Positions 53,001 to 55,400 of a stretch of 55,400 bases of DNA are shown piece by piece. The stretch comes from Thomasclavelia spiroformis. GTDB lineage: Bacteria; Bacillota_I; Bacilli_A; Erysipelotrichales; Coprobacillaceae. A program made the translations under genes and the position numbers. Numbering within the stretch: the stretch's first letter is position 1; every line of letters starts with the position of its first letter. The stretch covers positions 1 to 55,400 of the forward strand of contig JAGZCC010000007.1 of NCBI GenBank assembly GCA_018369555.1, given 5' to 3'. The notes below the pieces were generated by a model that saw only the letters and a list, made by a program, of their open reading frames with translations, was not told where the DNA came from and made no database searches.

Positions 53001-53371
53001 CAATCTTTAATTTGTGGCATAAAATAACTACCATTTCCATCAATCACTGGTTTATTTCCATTACCATACATATCAATAACAATTGGATAACCAGCACACC
53101 CTGGACCTTTAGCTCCAGTAAATTTTGAATTTGCTTTGATTAATATTTTATCACCTGGTTGAAAAGTTTTTGAATTAATGTCTTCCAGACTATCAAAAGC
53201 ATTTTCAGGTGTTAATCCATCACCATCTTTTTTATTGATATTAGAATCCAAATAATAATTGGTTCCATAATCATTTTCATTTGGTGTTACTTCTTTTGCA
53301 GTTAATGCCTTTGGTGTAGCCATTGACAAAAGTATCATCACTACTAGAAAACCCTTTAATAACTTTTTCAT
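50090..53371 (-). pseudogene. Cell-surface right-handed beta-helix protein, broken by one stop and two frameshifts
   Basis: The intact protein would have about 1090 residues. It has a signal peptide (MKKLLKGFLVVMILLSMATP) and a parallel beta-helix region rich in N-N-x-I repeats (NTIENCQANGITTTN, VQYNYTHDS, YNNTFISNKD). A linker/Ig-like part and a FIVAR-type helical repeat (ADYTVESWKTFKIALDNAKV) come next. The tail VKTGDESLAGMFATIALL...VLRKKK is a degenerate sortase-type anchor. Lesions are an in-frame TAA at 52922, a one-base loss near 51963 (INAN/LKITSPYINQG) and a frameshift near 51700. It was probably a glycan-binding or pectate-lyase-like surface protein. Homopolymer sequencing errors could mimic two of the three lesions. 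Confidence 0.8.
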
Positions 53372-53413
53372 CTTTTCTTCCCCTTTTTCTAAATTAGTAA
53401 ATTTGTTATTTAC

Positions 53414-53465
53414 TTAAAAAAAGACCAAATAAAATCATGTTTTAAGCATGGTTTTATTTGGTCTT
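53414..53465 (-). terminator. Long-stem terminator of the MetE-like gene
   Basis: A 19 bp stem with one G-T pair (53421-53439 and 53447-53465) around a seven-base loop, followed on the minus strand by seven T residues. It lies 150 bases after the MetE-like gene and 42 bases before the surface-protein gene. Confidence 0.85.
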
Positions 53466-53614
53466 GCCTAATTAAAGTAACAATCCTACTGTCTGCATTC
53501 TAATACTTAAACAAACCTTTTTCAATAAATATAATAAATTATATTGCCTATATTAAATTTCTCTTATAAAAACATCTAAATTTTCTAAACATATAATACA
53601 TTATCAAATATTTA

Positions 53615-54733
53615 CTACTTCTCCCATATTTCCTTAGCAATCTCTTTTACTAATTTAAGTTTATCCCACTGTTGTTGTTTAGTTAACTTATTTCCTATTT
53701 CACAAGAAGCAAAACCACATTGAGGACTTAAATAAAGACGATCAAAATTAACATATTTACTAGCTTCATAAATTCTTTGTTTAATGACTTCCTTATCTTC
53801 TAAAGTTGGTGATTTTGTAGTGATAAGTCCAAGAACTACTTTTTTATCATTTGGAATAAAACGAAGTGGTTCAAAATTACCTGAACGTTCATCATCAAAT
53901 TCAAGATAATATGCTGATACTTTTTCATTTGCAAACAAATAAGGAGCTATTGGCTCATATCCTCCTGATGATGCCCAAGTTGAATGATAATTCCCACGAC
54001 ATACATGAGTAGTTATAATTAAATCATCAGGTAAATTTTCAAGTACAAGATTGTTTAAACGTAAATATTTATTTGCTTCTTGTTCTATCGATATATTTTC
54101 ACCTTGTCTACTTTGCCAATATTTTTGATCACAAAACATTCCCCAAGTACAATCATCAAATTGAATATTTCGACAACCTGCAATATATAAATCTTCTATA
54201 ACAGTTCGATATGCTTTTACTATATCTTGGATCAACACTTCAAAATCTGGGTAAATTAATTGAGTTTGTTTACCATTATCTTCTCTAAATAGTTCTGCAA
54301 ATAATTGTGCTGGTGCAGGAATAGTTTGTCTTGCAACTGTATTTTCATCTTCAAACTGTTTTACAAATTTAAAATGATCAACAAAGGGATGATCTTCACC
54401 ACTAATTTTTTTAACTACTTTAATCGACCCATGAGTAGTTTCTTCACCATGAAAAAAATAACCATGATCTAGTTCAATATGCTCGATTCCCTTAAATCCC
54501 CACATAAAATCAAGATGCCAATAACTTCTTCTAAATTCACCATCACAAATAACATGATAACCTGCTGCTTTTTGGTCTTTTATTAAATTAGTTATTTCTT
54601 CATCCTCAATCTTTTCTAATTCTTTTTTTGTAATAATATTATTTTCAAAATCTTTTCTAGCCTGTTTTAAACGTTCTGGACGTAAAAAACTCCCTACATA
54701 ATCATATCTAAATGGTGCATTTAATTTTGCCAT
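53615..54733 (-). CDS. MetE C-terminal-domain-like methyltransferase (YxjG/YxjH family)
   Basis: The 372-residue protein resembles the catalytic half of cobalamin-independent methionine synthase. The N-terminal DYVGSFLRPERLKQARKDFE is the family start. Zinc ligands are visible as His and Cys in ITTHVCRGNYHS and as the late Cys in LSPQCGFASCE. NIQFDDCTWGMFCD is the conserved Asp-containing segment. Members make methionine from homocysteine with various methyl donors; folate use is uncertain because the N-terminal domain is missing, as in the whole family. A LysR gene fragment lies upstream, possibly its former regulator. Confidence 0.88.
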   Translation of the reverse strand: MAKLNAPFRYDYVGSFLRPERLKQARKDFENNIITKKELEKIEDEEITNLIKDQKAAGYHVICDGEFRRSYWHLDFMWGFKGIEHIELDHGYFFHGEETTHGSIKVVKKISGEDHPFVDHFKFVKQFEDENTVARQTIPAPAQLFAELFREDNGKQTQLIYPDFEVLIQDIVKAYRTVIEDLYIAGCRNIQFDDCTWGMFCDQKYWQSRQGENISIEQEANKYLRLNNLVLENLPDDLIITTHVCRGNYHSTWASSGGYEPIAPYLFANEKVSAYYLEFDDERSGNFEPLRFIPNDKKVVLGLITTKSPTLEDKEVIKQRIYEASKYVNFDRLYLSPQCGFASCEIGNKLTKQQQWDKLKLVKEIAKEIWEK

Positions 54734-54808
54734 ATTCTATCTCCTATTTCTATATTCTATGGCATTTATTATAGTACTCGAATTCTCTTAATGTAAAATA
54801 CAATAAAT

Positions 54809-54845
54809 TAACTGTTTGCTATAGCTTTTAACTATAACAAACAGT
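54809..54845 (-). terminator. Terminator of the LysR fragment
   Basis: AACTGTTTG-TATAG and CTATA-CAAACAGTT form a 14 bp stem with one mismatch around a seven-base loop, at the stop codon; the U-tract on the minus strand is weak. Confidence 0.55.
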
Positions 54846-55324
54846 TATTTATTAACATGTTTCCTTAAAGCCTCAATATAAGCATTAGCTAAATCACTAG
54901 TAAGACTATCTTTACGTGTTATATACCCAATATTCATTTCACCTTCTTTATCAAGCGTAACGGCAACAATGTCCTTACCATTAAGATTTTCATCAATGAT
55001 ACCACTACATACTGTATAACCATTTAATCCTATTAATAAATTAAATAAAGTTGCTCGATCGCTTACACGAATATTTTTATTACGGACTACAGAACTGAAG
55101 ATTTCTTCAGAATAATAAAAAGAATTATGTTCACCTTGTTCAAATGATAAATAAGGATATGATTGTAATTCTTCCATAGTCACTTTTTCCTTTTTAGCAA
55201 GCGGATTTTTATTACTTATAAAAATATGTGGCTTTACTACAATTAAACTATGAAAAATTAAATTATATTCTTTTAATATTTTTTGAATAACTAATTTATT
55301 AAAAATTTTATATTTAATTTTAGA
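54845..55324 (-). pseudogene. LysR-family regulator, C-terminal effector domain only
   Basis: Read on the minus strand, the frame from about 55324 to 54845 gives LVVKPH-like IVVKPHIFISNKNPLAKKE, then YPYLSFEQGEHNSFYYSEEI, RVSDRATLFNLLIGLNGY and IGYITRKDSL. This is the substrate-binding domain of a LysR regulator. An in-frame stop lies just upstream (about 55327), and the sequence to the window end does not code for the expected N-terminal helix-turn-helix, so the gene is truncated by deletion or insertion. An internal ATG at 55183 is not a credible start. Such regulators often stand beside metE-like genes, as here. Confidence 0.65.
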
Positions 55325-55400
55325 TTATCCGCATAAACACTACACTTTTAAACATTTTGAGGTATAGGAAATACTCATTTTACCACAGATTTACCACGAT

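Overview
The window looks like the chromosome of a low-GC, endospore-forming Firmicute, most likely of the Erysipelotrichia (Thomasclavelia / Clostridium ramosum-like). The reasons are the very AT-rich sequence, the Gram-positive order of the division and cell-wall (dcw) genes running into spoIIGA-sigE-sigG, a SpoVE-type SEDS gene between murD and murG, a CcpA-type cre site, and a Bce-type peptide-sensing module. I saw no tRNA, rRNA or CRISPR array.

Layout. (1) 1-8.1 kb, all minus strand: sigG (cut by the window edge), sigE, spoIIGA, proC, ftsZ, ftsA, divIB, murB, murG, then only the last 33 codons of spoVE. (2) 8.18-9.93 kb: a large serine recombinase (LSR) and an overlapping 51-codon ORF. 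(3) 10-18.2 kb: a GNAT, an AAA/PD-(D/E)XK protein, a Septu-like ATPase-HNH pair, an AbiH protein and a Fic protein, together a small defence/accessory island. (4) 18.2-20.2 kb: an IS66 remnant that contains a broken IS110 transposase. (5) 20.2-32.9 kb, minus: a capsule/EPS operon headed by a LoaP-type antiterminator, with a LoaP-style hairpin and two terminators in its leader. (6) 33.1-36.9 kb, plus: a Crh-like HPr, mraY, murD and the first 329 codons of spoVE. (7) 37-55.4 kb, mostly minus: a second AAA/PD-(D/E)XK protein, a DNA glycosylase, trpC, a small membrane protein, a Bce-like ABC transporter with its two-component system, a GNAT, an AI-2E-family transporter, a polysaccharide deacetylase, an HprK-like P-loop protein, a broken surface protein, a MetE-like methyltransferase and a truncated LysR regulator.

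Main discovery. spoVE is split between the two ends of a 28.7 kb segment (about 8176-36905). Its 5' part is on the plus strand at the right end. Its 3' part is on the minus strand at the left end, directly before murG. Both breakpoints are LSR attachment sites with the same GG/CC crossover dinucleotide in opposite orientation. The outer arms recombine on paper into a perfect spoVE reading frame (attB). The inner arms recombine into one long, dyad-symmetric attP next to the recombinase. One site-specific inversion would therefore restore both spoVE and the continuous mraY-murD-spoVE-murG-...-ftsZ cluster. This resembles the skin element in sigK or SPbeta in spsM, but it works by inversion instead of excision and acts on a spore-cortex SEDS gene inside the division cluster. 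Whether the switch is developmental, phase-variable or a one-off event cannot be decided from sequence alone.
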